Under the pieces are notes generated by a model. The model was not told the DNA's origin and did not search any database. It worked only from the letters and a program-made list of their open reading frames with translations. The position numbers were made by a program, and so were the translations under genes. This document shows, piece by piece, positions 1 to 11,054 of a DNA stretch of 64,000 bases. Position 1 is the first letter of the stretch, and every line of letters begins with the position of its first letter. Location: positions 930,001 to 994,000 of the forward strand of contig NC_089396.1 in NCBI RefSeq assembly GCF_003171515.1, given 5' to 3'. This DNA is from Pyrenophora tritici-repentis. Taxonomy: Eukaryota; Ascomycota; Dothideomycetes; Pleosporales; Pleosporaceae.

Positions 1-1333
1 AGCTTCTGCTGAGAGTGTTTTTCACGGTCAAAGCACAAAGTGCGGGGTTGTCTAAACTTGGACTGGCGGACTATTAAGTGAAAGGCGAGTGAAGGTGAGT
101 CGTGCTAGCAATACTGACCCTCTAATTATACATTCGGCCATATTAAAGCCTTTCTCGTATCAAAGCTGTACTAACTTGGGGGTGTAATTTGCACATGTGT
201 GGGAGTATTATCGTGCGTAGATAAGACGTCATTGTAATTCTTGATTTTGTCTAAGCACATATCCATAGATGTTTGCTGTTACTCGAAGACAGTCGCTAAT
301 TACAGTTGTAAAGTAGAACACACAAAACCTATGCTATCATTGTGACTATACTGTAAATACGTAGGGCAAGTTAATAAAGATATAGACTTAATAGCTAAAG
401 AGTGAGATGATGTTGTTTACATATCTAGGTCTGTAAACTCCCCGCTAGTAAACATGCGACAAAGATGACTACTTAAAATATCCACTACTAATTTCTTTAA
501 ATGATTGAAAAGATAAATTAGAGCCCTGAATTCGTATATCAACTCGAAGATAATAATAGAATGGAGATACTAGGTCCTGAAAACTCTACACCTTTCTTTG
601 CATTCATTCTTAAAGAAAAAACAAGCATTTTTAAACTCTTACATAACTAGAAGAAGATATATGAATAGTAGCTACGGAAGGTACATAGATTGCGGAACTA
701 ATATTACGTATGAATAAAGTTAGCTATTCTTTAATCCTGTACGCTATGGCCGAAGACACATTTATCAACAATCACTAAACCTATACTTAGTGCATAAAGG
801 CGCGCGATATTAGACTGTGGGCTGAGTTGTAGCCGTAATGGTTTCGTAGCATTCAAGGTCGGGGATTCCAGGGCGTCTCTGGGTGAGTATACTAGCGTAC
901 AACCAAACTGGGTGGATTATTTGGAAGTATATGCTCCTACCTGCAAGGCACAAAAATATTCAACGGTGTGGTTAAGCATCTAATAGGTGTTTTAGGCAGA
1001 ACAGTAGCCTTTATACACTAGTATGTTAAGTATTTTATGTCACTCGGGTGTTATATAAGCCTGACCCTTTTTTGAAGAGATTACGCTCCACCAGTGCAAT
1101 GATTTCTTCTCTTTAGATTAAACGGTCATCACACAACGCCGCCAATATCATGAAGCGACTGGTGGAAATCCACGGCAATCCGCCTATCAAGTGACCAGAA
1201 TCTCAACGGTGCCGGTGGATCAGGTGATTTCCATGAGACCAGTGGCCGGGTTCGGCATCCAGAAAAGAATCGCTTATGACCAAACACCATGGAAAAATAT
1301 GGCCGCTGAGAAACATACCCATATCCGACCTAA
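1..1333. other. AT-rich gene-poor stretch
   Basis: I see no convincing coding sequence here. The first roughly 1.1 kb is visibly richer in A and T than the gene-dense parts of the window and is full of stop codons in all frames. This is compatible with an old, mutated repeat, but I recognise no terminal repeats or transposase motif. Composition shifts near 1080. Confidence 0.5.
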
Positions 1334-1690
1334 GTGTGCGAAATCTTACTCAGCACTAGCCAACACGAAACTTTCGCGGGAAAGTTCTGCGCTTTACCTA
1401 GAGAATTGCGCGACCAAATCTCAGAGCATGCATGGGAAGAGACGTACATCTACTACCAAGAAAAAGAATGTACTGTGAATGCACGATATCATCATGTGGA
1501 ATACATCTATGAAAAAAGGAAAACCCTGCCGCTTTGGACGGCGATGCATCGGCAGATAAGGTTTAAAGCGATGGTCCAGTTTCATGAAATTGCAGAGTTC
1601 GGCGCTGGCGACAGTTGCGAATACCCCGAATCTGAGCCACCCACTCATTATTTGTCCATTACAGAAGCGCCCATTATCGCTACCTCATGA
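1334..1690 (+). pseudogene. Fragment of an LPxELRxxI-type fungal protein
   Basis: The frame encodes about 118 residues with an N-terminal LPRELRDQISEHAW stretch, resembling the F-box-like opening (LPxELRxxI) of many uncharacterised ascomycete proteins. A later PLWTAMHRQIRFKAMVQFHE segment also fits that group (recollection, not a search). The frame opens on GTG and has no ATG before residue 70, so the start is missing or lies in an exon I could not place. The end overlaps a minus-strand frame. I treat it as a fragment or partial gene; function unknown. Confidence 0.3.
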
Positions 1691-2093
1691 TTATCTCTCT
1701 CAATGCAAGACATGTAGCAACATGCCTCATGGAAACCTCCCTAAACCAATCTTTTGCATCCAGGTCCTTTCGGAAGATCGAGCGTAGTACTTTATTCACA
1801 TGCATACGGTCAGATGCCAACACCCAGCCATAATGCGAGTCTAGTTCGCGATACTGTCTTTCCAAGTCCGCCCCTGTCTCTGAAACGCATTTCTTGGTAT
1901 CGGGATTCGTAGCTGCATTCGACGGCCGGTTGTCATCGCAAAATAAATTCGGGTCCTGAAGGAAGTATGCACTCGCAGAATCGAGCTGTAAGATAGTCTC
2001 AACCAAGTCTCTGAAGTCCGAAGGGTCATTCGCGACCGTACTGGGGTCTCCAGCGTCGTGCAAAACTTCCACACAATAGTTTGGGCACGTCAT
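1680..2093 (-). CDS. Hypothetical protein, 137 aa, possibly partial
   Basis: An uninterrupted minus-strand frame from the ATG at 2093 to a stop at 1680. It is acidic in its first half and contains DWFREVSMRHVATCLALR near the C terminus. I recognise no domain, signal peptide or membrane segment. It could be the last exon of a larger gene whose upstream exons are not identifiable, or a chance frame in a gene-poor region. Its tail overlaps the plus-strand fragment ending at 1690. Confidence 0.27.
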   Translation of the reverse strand: MTCPNYCVEVLHDAGDPSTVANDPSDFRDLVETILQLDSASAYFLQDPNLFCDDNRPSNAATNPDTKKCVSETGADLERQYRELDSHYGWVLASDRMHVNKVLRSIFRKDLDAKDWFREVSMRHVATCLALREIIMR

Positions 2094-3496
2094 GGTTTTC
2101 AAGAAATGAGGAAGCCAAGTTCAGAGCTGCGAACGTACTTCTCAAGGCTTTTGTGCAGCGGTCTTGTCACAATGCCAGCATGCTAGACAACGCAGTGATG
2201 TCGAACAACAAATCTCGAATTGAACACCTACGTAGCCAATGTACCTTCCATGGTAGGAATGATGTTTGCGCACCGATGTGATGTGACAACTAAACAAGAC
2301 ACAATGATGAGTAGATCTTCACCCAATCATTCATTGGCAAACAGAGAGCATGGGAAGGCAGGGAGGAGCGGACACCAAAACAACGCGTCGCCTCAATACG
2401 GCCTAGCGCACCTCGAATCGTGTGCTTCCGCCCCGGAGCCCGCTCACAACACACACACAATAGCATGTAGATATACCCCAGCCTCCGCCACGTTATAAAA
2501 TGCTTCCGCTCTTCGTCCCAAGATTCAGATCCTTCGCTTCGCCGTTTCATGTGCTGTTCCCAATCTATCACACTTGCGTTCAGCCGCTGTAGCTTGGCAT
2601 CACCGCCAATTTGCTTAGCATCCAGGGCACTACCCCTTCGCGTAGGGTCTGCACGCCATATACCGTCCAAAGAGGATCGCTAGCGATAACGCTGCTTGTT
2701 TGTAGCGCCTTATCTGTTTCATATCACAGTAAGGTGCCACGTTGCGGTACGGGAAAAGCAGCCCGCGAACTGTGTAGTTCCTTCTATGCTTGGATAAAAG
2801 ACGGAGGACTGGATGGACCGAACTCTTCTGCGCGTCTGCAGTATCAAGCTACAGAAGAAGCTTTACTCAATCACGGGGAATTCTCGTATGCCATGAAATA
2901 CCGTCTTACCTCCTGTCAGACGGTGGCGGTCAAACCCGAGCTCCCCGAGATCTAGGATCTGAGATGCACCCATCACATTGGAAAGGACACATGCGGAACA
3001 TGGGTTTGACATCTCGCTACTTACCTTGAAGTTGTAGGCACAGAACCAAACCATCTCGAACGCAGCCACGATCTGCACCTCCGACATCCTCTGTCACGAC
3101 TGGACGGGCTTATACTGTTTCATCTCTCTTGCCAAGCGCGGAGTGGAAACGAAAATCCATCGTACCCCTATCCTCTAACGCCCAAGCCGTCTTACGCGGG
3201 ACAAGTAGATGCCCACCAAGATTCCGCCCTTACGCATATTCATATGATTGCCTTGATTGTTTCCTTGTTGCCTCGAAATTCGATGCCGTGATATCCGTTG
3301 GTAAGCCTTCACGCAACACTTGGCTCAACGCCACGCTGAGCCAAGACGAGGAGGCATCTGGGTTGCGAAACGTTTGTTGAATCGCGGGTCTGTTGAGATT
3401 ATGTTTAAAGATGGTGTGGAAGCGCAGATGGAGGGAGGGAAAAGAGCAGCTCACCTTCCAACTATTCTTACTCTGATAAACTAGCTGTCTAATAAC
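2094..3496. other. Intergenic, no supported gene
   Basis: Several 60-126 codon frames exist on both strands but overlap one another, lack recognisable motifs and do not join by plausible introns. The right end is the promoter region of the antiporter gene starting at 3497. I see no repeat structure or RNA gene. Confidence 0.5.
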
Positions 3497-5208
3497 ATGG
3501 CTGGCGACTCTTCAGCGACACAGGAAGGCTTCCTACAGTATCATGAGCCAAATAGTAAGCAGCTAACCGCCACTTCCCGGAAGCCCTTCACTGATCATTC
3601 AAAACAGTCATTCAAATCCTCGTCCTTGTATCTTTCTTCTTCTGGCTATCCTTTGGCGAATGGTTATCTAACCGTGTCTTCCGGGCTGGACTCATCGGAC
3701 AGATCATCGTCGGTCTTATCTACGGGCTTCCAATTGGTGGTGACATCATACCAATTCCATGGCAGGAGGCCTTCATCGCACTGGGATACATCGGTCTAGT
3801 CCTCATCATCTTCGAAGGTGCGCTCGCGGTCCGACTAGATCTCCTCAAGGCCAACTTTGGGCTTTCTATCATTGCGGCTACTATCGGTGTTGTTGCTCCA
3901 GTCGCCTTCACCTACATACTTCTCTATATTGGATTTGGATATGGGGCGGTTGAAACGTTCATCGTTGGCGCAGCCCTTTCCGTTACTTCTCTCGGTACCA
4001 CATTCGTAGTGCTAGGGAAAACCTCCAAAGATATCAATTTTTCCGATACACGTGTTGGTACCGTTTTAGTGAGCGCAGCCGTCTTCGATGATGTGTCGGG
4101 CTTGGTTATGGCAAGGTAGAACAACACAGCCCCCAACCCCTCAGTGCCAATTGCTAACAAAAGTGGCAGTGTAATTGGACAACTGGGCGCTCTTGGAGGC
4201 GAAGACTCACCAAACCTTGGCTGGCTGATCGGTCGACCAACCCTCGTCTCCGGTGTCCTCGCCATACTCACCCCTGTCCTCAACAAATGGATCATCGCAC
4301 CTCTGTACCGCAAATACGCTGAGCCACGTCTGCCAAAGACACGAAAGAGACATGTGGTTAACGTCGTCATCATGATCTTGGTGCTCTGCGCCTTCCTCAG
4401 CATCACGGGTTTCGGTGGCACTTCGGTCTTGTATGGCTCTTTCATGGCTGGTGCTTCGCTCACGTACATCCCTTCCAAGCACCCGACCGGCCCCTTTCAT
4501 CCCCCTTCACGCGAAGACGCAGAGGAAGCAGAAGCACGATCTATCGCCGAGACAGGGCACGATGGCGGTGAGCCAGAGATCTCTCCAACCTTCATGCACA
4601 CGTTCGAAAAGTACTTCTTGGATGTAGTAAAGTACCTACTTCAACCCCTCTTCTTCGCATCCATCGGTTTTGCCATCCCGTTCATCGATCTCTGGACCGC
4701 GGAAGCCATCTGGAAAGGCCTCGTCTACACTATCCTCATGCTCATCACAAAAGTGGTAGTAGGTCTCGTCATCCCCGTTTCCACAATCATCAACCGCCCA
4801 GCTGGCGTGTCGATCCGCCAATGCATCTCCGAGTCCTTCTGGCCCGCCATGCTCCTTGGTTCCGCCATGGTAGCGCGAGGGGAAATTGGCCTTCTTGTCG
4901 TGCAGATCGGTTTTAATAACACGTCTTACTTGTCCAAGGAAGCCTTCATCACGGCGGTCTGGGCCATTATGCTGAATACTATTCTTGGGCCTGTGTCGGT
5001 GGGCTTGATCATCAAGTACAAGGCGAGAAGTATTGCTGATGGCATGTGGGGACTGGATAAGGCCGAGAGGTCAGACAGCACGTGGGACGATGGCATTTCC
5101 CGTGCGAATACTATTATTGAAACGCAGAGTGTGCAGGAGCAAAAGAAGGCTAATGGGGAGCCCATGCGGTCTCCATCAGACGCTGTTACTTTGGAGGAGA
5201 CTGCTTGA
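3497..5208 (+). CDS. Na+/H+ exchanger family cation antiporter
   Basis: Predicted exons 3497-3554, 3608-4115 and 4164-5208 (or 4170-5208; both acceptors keep frame), giving 536 or 534 aa. The protein is a multi-pass membrane antiporter of the sodium/hydrogen exchanger superfamily (PF00999 type) that swaps Na+ or K+ for H+. After the start MAGDSSATQEG there are about twelve hydrophobic segments. The paired acidic motif VFDDVSGLV lies near residue 180, where such exchangers carry their ion-binding aspartates. A charged loop (REDAEEAEARSIAETGHDGG) divides the two halves and the tail is hydrophilic and cytosolic. Plasma membrane or endomembrane location cannot be decided from sequence. It converges on the gene ending at 5523. 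Confidence 0.85.
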
Positions 5209-5522
5209 TATTCTTAGTACCAAGATTGTAATCCTTAGCGCTACAGTAATGGGTGTTTTTTACCAAAACGATGTGTTTACATAATACCAGTGACGTACTG
5301 TAAGGAAGTAAATAACAATATCGATTGGGGGCAAAGACATAGCATAGGGGTGCGTCGGCAAGTGAATATGCAAGTGAATATATAGATTGAATTGAGAGGG
5401 GTATGCGCAGCTATACATGATAGATAGACGAGTAGATGTGAGAGACCAAAGACAGGGAGAAGATTATCCAAACGCCATGTCGTGATTTGCGACGCTAGAA
5501 ACGTAAATGACACACAACGTAC
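5209..5522. other. Convergent 3' intergenic region
   Basis: Short AT-rich spacer between two convergent genes. It should hold both 3' untranslated regions. No gene or repeat seen. Confidence 0.5.
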
Positions 5523-6998
5523 TTAGTTAGACCAAAACCAGCCATTCCGCTTCTGACCTGCCTTGTTCTCGTTCCCCGTCTGTGTCCCATGCGCGTCACG
5601 GAAAGCCTTCCAGGGATCACGTCGTTGTGCCTCTTCCTGTCCGCGTTGGGTGTGAACAGTCTCTGTGCTCTCTTCGCGTCCGTCAGCGAATCGCTTCTTA
5701 AGCACAACCTTTGTCGTGATGGAGCCGTCCGGGGAAACGGTACGCTCAGTCGTTGTAAGTGTTGAGAGGATTGAGGGCTTTGCGTCGTTCGTTCCGTGGG
5801 CTGCTGCCGAAGATGCAGACATGGCCTCTAGCCGCTCATAGTGATCCATCTCTGTCTCTGTATCCTGGTTGTCTTCTTGTCTATTTCCGCGCCCTTTGTA
5901 TGCATCGGTAAACTGAAAGTTCTCTCGGTTTGGCATTGGGGATTCATCGTGTTGGTCTTCGTGATCGTGACTGTACTCGTAGCTTGGCTCGTTGCTTGTC
6001 GCTAGGGCAGGGCAGCCGTGCTTTCCATCTTCGTCCATAACCTCCTCCAGCTGTCGTTGTGTTATTGGGATCCTCCCTTGGGTCCGCCTTATGTCTTTCT
6101 CCATGTAGTCTTCAAACTGGTGCTGTGAAATGGGAATCTTCCTTGATGGCCGGGCCATCTGCTCGCTTTTCCCCATGCAGTACGGACTCTCCGCCTGCTC
6201 GGCCTGTATCAAATCATCGTAGGCAGCACGCCATGAGATACCAGTTTGCCTCATCAAATCATCTCGATCAAGTAGCATTGGTGAGTATTTGAGCATGTCG
6301 AGGGTCGATGAATTTGTTGGCGTTGGCCAATGCCAGGAATCCAGCCAAGATTCCATGCGAGACTCGTGCTCATGGTCGTCCAAGGGTTTGTTCTCGAACT
6401 CGTCGTCCAGTCGCCTCATCTCTGTGAGCCACCGCATCAGCGCTGTCGCTTCCGCCCATTCATTGGCCAACTCGTCTTCCGAAGCTTTAAGGGAGCTTCT
6501 ATTGTCTTGGTCGAATGGTCTAGGAAATCCCCAGTCCCACGACCATCCCCACTCCTGACCCTTCTCGTTCGCCACCCGTTCCACCAACGCTGTACCGTCC
6601 TGGCATCTAAGCTGGCATTGATGGCCATTCGCGGTGTCGCCAAGTATGTTTCTCCGAATCTCGTCCGCTTCCCGATCAAGCTGGGTGATCTCTTCGCTGC
6701 TCCGTAGCACGGCATGTACATCGCCCCTTCTGAACATCTCCCTTCCCTTTTCCCGTAGCTCTGCAATGTCAGCTTCGATATCGCGAAGCTTGTCGCATTG
6801 TCGCGGATCGGCTTTCCCAAACAGACATTGTTCACGTGCCTGATGTGCGTTGTTGTAGCTGGCGATTGTGGCTGGCAAGGTGAACACGGTATTGAGAAGC
6901 GATGACACTTGGGAATCAGCAAAGCGGCGAAAGGCGATGAAGGGATTATCTTCGGGTCGTTGGCGGTCGCCTCGGGAATCATCATTGTTATTTGCCAT
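5523..6998 (-). CDS. Uncharacterised acidic fungal protein, 491 aa
   Basis: A single uninterrupted exon. I chose the ATG at 6998 (MANNNDDSRGDRQRPEDNPF); an in-frame ATG at 7145 adds 49 low-complexity Pro/His-rich residues that look like translated 5' leader. The protein has no signal peptide. It contains a charged helical region (residues about 50-110), a Trp-rich stretch GWSWDWGFPRPF, and two similar short motifs, KIPISQHQFEDYMEKD and RIPITQRQLEEVMDED, which look like an internal duplication. The C-terminal part, TTKVVLKKRFADGREESTETV, followed by WKAFRDAHG, appears the most constrained. I recognise no named family. The final WFWSN is a strikingly aromatic end. Confidence 0.7.
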   Translation of the reverse strand: MANNNDDSRGDRQRPEDNPFIAFRRFADSQVSSLLNTVFTLPATIASYNNAHQAREQCLFGKADPRQCDKLRDIEADIAELREKGREMFRRGDVHAVLRSSEEITQLDREADEIRRNILGDTANGHQCQLRCQDGTALVERVANEKGQEWGWSWDWGFPRPFDQDNRSSLKASEDELANEWAEATALMRWLTEMRRLDDEFENKPLDDHEHESRMESWLDSWHWPTPTNSSTLDMLKYSPMLLDRDDLMRQTGISWRAAYDDLIQAEQAESPYCMGKSEQMARPSRKIPISQHQFEDYMEKDIRRTQGRIPITQRQLEEVMDEDGKHGCPALATSNEPSYEYSHDHEDQHDESPMPNRENFQFTDAYKGRGNRQEDNQDTETEMDHYERLEAMSASSAAAHGTNDAKPSILSTLTTTERTVSPDGSITTKVVLKKRFADGREESTETVHTQRGQEEAQRRDPWKAFRDAHGTQTGNENKAGQKRNGWFWSN

Positions 6999-8621
6999 GT
7001 TAAATGCGTTTATTGACGTTGGGTTGGGTGGTGTTGATGGAGATGGCGACTTGGCGGGGAAGATGGGGTGAAGATGGGGTAGAGCGCGATGATGATGCAG
7101 GGGCGGCTGATTCGGAGATAACAACGCGTGCTCCGAGCCCATCATGGTCGCAGCTGGCTAATTGTCACCTCCTCACTCTCCATCTCGAAATGCATTGTTC
7201 TTCCAGAAAAGCATATGGTTTCACGGTCAATTCCCTGACTTGTTGACACATTGAACCCGCAGCGGTGCTCACCTTACCGGTCGCCAAGACTTTGCTTCCC
7301 AGTATAGAGGGCTATTACGCAAAAGCCGACCAAGCTTCAGTTGCGAACGTCGAAATATGCGTTAGAAGGGGTCTATTCACGTTACATCGTTCTATTATTG
7401 AACGTCCGGTGGTATGAATCGACTACGGCCACGATGGTTAGCTTACCGGAAGCCGCGGGCCATGTTGGCAAGTTTGCTGCAGCTATCAACATCGGTAGCG
7501 AATTAACACATGATCTGAAATGGTCGATATTGCACCGCCTACAGACGCTCCACATCTAAGGTAAGTACATCACTGGGTATGTGTTGCTCCGGTATTCGAT
7601 GTCACTCGCTAATCGCGCTACCAGGTCATCCTGTGTGCTCTTCTCGCCACACACCTCATGCGGATGCCATAGCGTCCCGGCACGAGCTAATTCCCTTACA
7701 CCGTCGCCCTCGCACTCTAGAGCATCTCGAAATGCGTGTACACCGCATTGTGTTCAGATAGGTCTTGGCTGTCTGGGCAATCTACATCATTCCCTCTGCC
7801 AACTCCGCACCGCCTCGATGCCATCAACACCAAGAACACATCGCCATCACTTGGTGAGACACATACGTACTGCGCAAGGTTGACTCAAATAGCTGCTAAT
7901 TCATTAGTCTGGGACCAATTAGCATGATCGGCCGCCATTCCTGACCACTCAGCTTACCGCCGACGAAGTTCCACTGAGGGCCAAGAAGGCCAAGTCCATA
8001 GTACCCAGAGGCGTACAGCGATAAGAAACTTGGATCGACCCGAACTTAGGCCGTCTGACCTGTACGGTTCTATCCGCTTACTTGGTATTATTCGCAACGC
8101 GTCGTCTTGTTGCTACTAGCATCTCCGACTATCCAGCCACCTGCCTTGCGTAATCCGCGAGAGGCTTTGAGAGGCGCAATTAAATTTGTAGTCTTGTGGA
8201 GACTTGGTACCTCAACCCCATGCGTTTCAGGGTGATCCCGAATGGATACTTTCTGTTTTGGTATGGTGGGTATGTTTCGGGCGCCGATGGTACTGAGGGA
8301 CCGGGCACGTCACAGGGTCACATTGCAGCCTCGCGAGTAGTATAATAAGGCTGACAGATGCCCTGTTCTGAAGGACATTCAATCAACAACATCAACACAT
8401 CATCTCCATTACTCTCTCTCACATCACTCCGAGAACCAACCACAACAATACTATTATATCATATATCCAACTATCACTCGTGTCTTACTCTCACGCCACA
8501 GACCGACAGGGTCATCCACCTCGGCCAAGCATCGTAAAGGCTAAATCAGAGCCTCACAAGCTTCATAAGACAACACATCCACCGCATCTCCAACCCTCAA
8601 TCTCACCTCCAAACCAACAAG
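6999..8621. other. Intergenic, about 1.6 kb
   Basis: Contains the promoter of the minus-strand gene starting at 6998 and the promoter of the small secreted protein at 8622. Frames between 7341 and 7927 overlap and show no family signature, so I do not call a gene. Confidence 0.5.
8341..8349 (+). promoter_or_regulatory. Candidate TATA box of the 67-aa secreted protein
   Basis: TATAATAAG about 280 bp before the start codon, followed by a C/T/A-rich leader typical of highly expressed ascomycete genes. The placement is inferred from motif and context only. Confidence 0.4.
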
Positions 8622-8825
8622 ATGCGTCTCTCCACAATCCTCGCAACGCTCCTGGCCACCCTCGCCGTTGCCTATCCCGACCCAACTCCTCAAGGCTACT
8701 CGGGCCCATGCACTGAAAACAAATGCGGTATCAATGGAAATCAATGCGGCACGGGCCAGATTTGCGTAGGCTGGCCGCACACCAGCCCCGCGTTGAGGAA
8801 GGGCTGCGCGTGCTCGACCGGATAG
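8622..8825 (+). CDS. Small cysteine-rich secreted protein (candidate effector)
   Basis: A 67-aa single-exon protein. Residues 1-17 (MRLSTILATLLATLAVA) form a classic signal peptide, with likely cleavage near AVA-YP. The mature part of about 50 aa has six cysteines (positions 30, 35, 42, 48, 62 and 64), enough for three disulfides, and is Gly/Asn-rich (GINGNQCGTGQIC). It has no membrane segment. Such short, cysteine-rich, secreted, isolated genes in ascomycetes are often effectors or antimicrobial peptides, but this is inference and I recognise no named family. The long A/C-rich leader supports real expression. It sits alone in a gene-poor region of several kilobases. Confidence 0.72.
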   Translation: MRLSTILATLLATLAVAYPDPTPQGYSGPCTENKCGINGNQCGTGQICVGWPHTSPALRKGCACSTG

Positions 8826-11038
8826 ACGTCTCTCATCATTGGATTTGACGGGTACGTTGTGTAACCGACCACGAACGAGGGACACAAGTGCTGACGCCCA
8901 ACAAGCATTGACATTGTTTACATGAGAAAGTCGTTTGGAACAGCATGGTTGACGAAGCTCGGGAAAGAGCTATCAGCATTTCGGGCGCTGAGCTAATGAT
9001 TGGATTAGCGTGGTCTGGCATATCCACCAGAACGGAGTTGTCATGTTTTTATCACTTTTGAACACGGCGGGTTATCTTTCAAAGTGAGATGTAGTATTAT
9101 AACGAAATGCATTATGAACATATTCTAAATGACTCTTCTCTCTCCACACCACGCCAGATTCCGATTCACGCCCACGGAACACTATCACAACCCCACCAAC
9201 CAACTGTGATTACAACCGCCAGCTTCCCGCCAGACCCTCCGATCTACACAGCCAAGCCGTCCTTCCGCTCTCTGGCGCAGCTTTTTTTCCATTGCCAAGA
9301 CAGTCATCCAGGTCGATCGCCGGCACCGAGTCACTCTGTATCGCGCCCCTCTGGAACCAAGTCATATATATTAGAGTGCTGTCCACTGCCCCGTTTTTTC
9401 TACACAGATGCCACCTAGCTTGTGAAAGTATGTGGCGACAGTGACATTCGTGTGGCGCGAGGTGAGTGGTGGCTCGGGGTTTCGGGTAGTTGGATGTCCG
9501 GTGTCCGATCGAGGATACTACGCAGGTTGTAGGATATGGAAGTGCTCAGTGAGATTATGCTAGAATGACTGTGTGATCCGATACTGGGTATTTCCATCTG
9601 TACAATAACGGTTTACGATAGGCAGACAACTTGGAAATAGGGAAATGCGCGATTTTTAGATGTCTGGAGTGTTAGTTGTCAAGCCTGGTGTCTTTTTTCT
9701 TCAAAAGAGAGTCATGGCAAGACAAATACATAAACAAATCCAGTTTCTTCTCCGGATTGTCCATCGCCAGGACATTCACAATAGGATGTGTGCGATGTGT
9801 GCCTACGTTACATTGCATGAGTCATGGAAGTGATGTTGATCCATTTGGGCTGTAGTTCCCATGTACATACGTAAGTGGTGGGATATATTGTTGTGGGGCC
9901 TGAGATAGGGTATGTAGAACTGAAGAGCCACCGGGTCATCTTGTTTGATCACTGTCAACCGTGTAGTTTTCTGTGGATCTTGGAATATCATCGGTGTAGG
10001 CTCCATGGAGTCCTTCGATCCGCCAATGCCATTGCTTGTTCGGATTCAAAAAAGGACGGCCTATATCTTCTCAACAGCATCACAAAGGCAAGTGTGAATA
10101 AGCTTGATGGAGCTCGTGTCAAGATCAGGTCATCGGTGGTTCTTCAGTTTGGTACGCGCGTCACACAGTTCAACATTCGACTTTGATGAATTGTGAACTG
10201 GGTATGTTTGTAGCATATAATAGTATTCACATAATGTAGCATCACGCTACGCGACGGATAATTCAGGAATAGCTTGATACTGCAGTAGGGTAAGTTTGCG
10301 AGATGACTTCATGTAAGCCCTTCTCTCAGCTTCGACTGCATGTGATCGTAATATTGACAGAACGGTGAGAATATATCCCTCAACATCTTAGCACAGTTCA
10401 CAGCGATGCTTTTCTATTCTCGGTACACCACCTATCGAGCTACCACGGTACCCATCTTTGGCGCACCAAACTGAAGAACCATCGATTACATGACTTTGAC
10501 GACAGCTCTTCCAAGCCTTTTCGATTCTTGCCTCTAATGGGTTCACCTACCAGTGCATTTACTCACATCAAACCTACATAAATACGATGCCACTCTTAGC
10601 TCTACCGAAAAATCGTAAATTGAACGCAACGGAACTCCGTCCAGCGAGGTTTTACCACATGGTCTTACAACATGCATCCGGATACAAAGTTCAGATAATC
10701 ACAGGGTTATCCTGTGTCGCCAGCCAGACACAATAGTAGGACAATAAAGTTAGTATGGAACAACAGATCTGATTGGTCGCAGTATACATGCTGGGCTATA
10801 GCAGTCCAACCTGTATTTATCCGTTGCTAGGGTTCTACTCACAACGGAACTCTGGAAGATTTGATTAGCGCGAGTCGGTGAATATGTGTCCTTGATAGAG
10901 ATGGTGTTTATGGTAAGTCGTTGTAGGCCTTGAAAAGAAATGTCGCACAGGAGAGATCATCGTTGCCTAGTGCTTATACCAACGCTCACGCCTCGGTTAC
11001 ATTACCGGTATGTAGCAAGCACGTGTGGAGACCGCACG

Positions 11039-11054
11039 CACACACACACACACA
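11039..11054. repeat. (CA)8 microsatellite
   Basis: Eight perfect CA units in the gene-poor region. A potentially polymorphic marker with no inferred function. Confidence 0.8.

Noticed and set aside
2290..3087. Several frames of 70-126 codons on both strands
   Set aside because: They overlap each other, lack signatures and contain low-complexity translations typical of non-coding DNA.
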